Shown here: positions 12,147-12,388 of the stretch, piece after piece
Position numbering within the stretch: position 1 is the stretch's first letter
Layout: each line of letters starts with the position of its first letter
Origin: Nitrosarchaeum sp.
GTDB taxonomy: Archaea > Thermoproteota > Nitrososphaeria > Nitrososphaerales > Nitrosopumilaceae
DNA length: 12,388 nucleotides
Assembly (NCBI GenBank): GCA_004297665.1
Contig: SCUP01000170.1
Location: 1 to 12,388, forward strand
Reading direction: 5' to 3'
The notes under the pieces: generated by a model
Told to the model about the DNA's origin: nothing
Database searches by the model: none
The model's input: the letters and a program-made list of their open reading frames with translations, nothing else
Program-made: the position numbers and the translations under genes

Positions 12147-12388
12147 AAAATTTGCAGGGATTGGCATTGGGATTATAGCAGTCATAGCAATTACTGCCAT
12201 TTCAATATCAAATACTTCTGAGGTACAGTTATCTATGCCAAATTCATCAGATCTTCAGGGGTTGGAGCAAGGAAATATTGCTCCTGATTTTTCTTTGATT
12301 GATCCTGAAAAGGGTTTTATCTCCAAACAAAGTTTTCAAGGAAAGCCTCTCTTTGTCTTTTTTACAACTACTTGGTGTACACCTTGCC
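12136..12388 (+). CDS. TlpA/redoxin-like membrane-anchored thioredoxin (3' end off window)
   Basis: From GTG 12136, overlapping the end of the mercuric reductase-type gene by 11 nt, 84 codons are visible. Residues 6-25 form a signal anchor. The redoxin domain begins at about 47 with N-I-A-P-D-F-S-L, then G-K-P-L-F-V-F-F-T-T-T-W80-C81-T-P-C84, the last residues in the window. This is the TlpA/ResA-type C-x-x-C motif preceded by Trp. It should act outside the membrane as a thiol-disulfide oxidoreductase. A TGA three codons upstream rules out a longer frame. Its place behind the mercuric reductase-type enzyme suggests a shared thiol or metal stress operon. Confidence 0.8.
   Translation, partial: MSSKKFAGIGIGIIAVIAITAISISNTSEVQLSMPNSSDLQGLEQGNIAPDFSLIDPEKGFISKQSFQGKPLFVFFTTTWCTPC

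Overview
The window looks like a chromosome segment of an ammonia-oxidising archaeon of the Nitrososphaerota (Thaumarchaeota), closest in style to Nitrosopumilus. This is inferred from low GC, archaeal TATA-type promoters about 28 nt upstream of start codons (leaderless or nearly leaderless mRNAs), secreted cupredoxin-type proteins, an Lrp/AsnC-GAF regulator, an HxlR regulator, and many tiny cysteine-rich zinc-finger genes. No tRNA, rRNA, CRISPR array or transposase was seen.

Layout. 1-1172 (-): 5' part of a secreted cupredoxin-type protein that runs off the left edge. 1331-1653 (-): two overlapping tiny Cys-rich genes. 1754-3375 (+): a DUF3179 protein and a coupled membrane protein with a Cys-Cys pair. 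3521-4393 (+): a ribbon-helix-helix remnant or gene, an SRPBCC protein and a 42-residue C2H2 zinc finger. 4490-6118 (+): a secreted protein with an internal duplication and two small Cys proteins. 6341-9451: a likely regulon of a secreted alpha/beta hydrolase (+), a convergent Lrp-GAF regulator (-), and divergent from it a membrane protein plus DUF1348 gene (+). 9448-9615: a decayed copy of the zinc-ribbon gene at 5776. 9601-12388: an HxlR regulator (-) divergent from an operon of membrane protein, mercuric reductase-type flavoprotein and a TlpA-like thioredoxin cut by the right edge.

How it fits together. Two promoters (for 6341 and 8550) carry a nearly identical 53-bp block with a CCRAATYGG-type palindrome. 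In each, a second TTTCC...GGAAA palindrome lies exactly 52 bp (about five helical turns) upstream by centre-to-centre distance. One of these lies against the promoter of the Lrp-GAF gene between them. This suggests that the regulator controls itself, the hydrolase, and the membrane protein/DUF1348 pair. The HxlR/membrane/MerA/TlpA cluster suggests thiol or mercury stress handling and appears to be fired from one shared palindromic TATA box.

Several genes are too short for a 60-residue cut-off or run off the window, and were read directly from the sequence: 1-1172, 1331-1474, 3521-3667, 4265-4393, 6011-6118 and 12136-12388. Names rest on remembered family features, not on searches.
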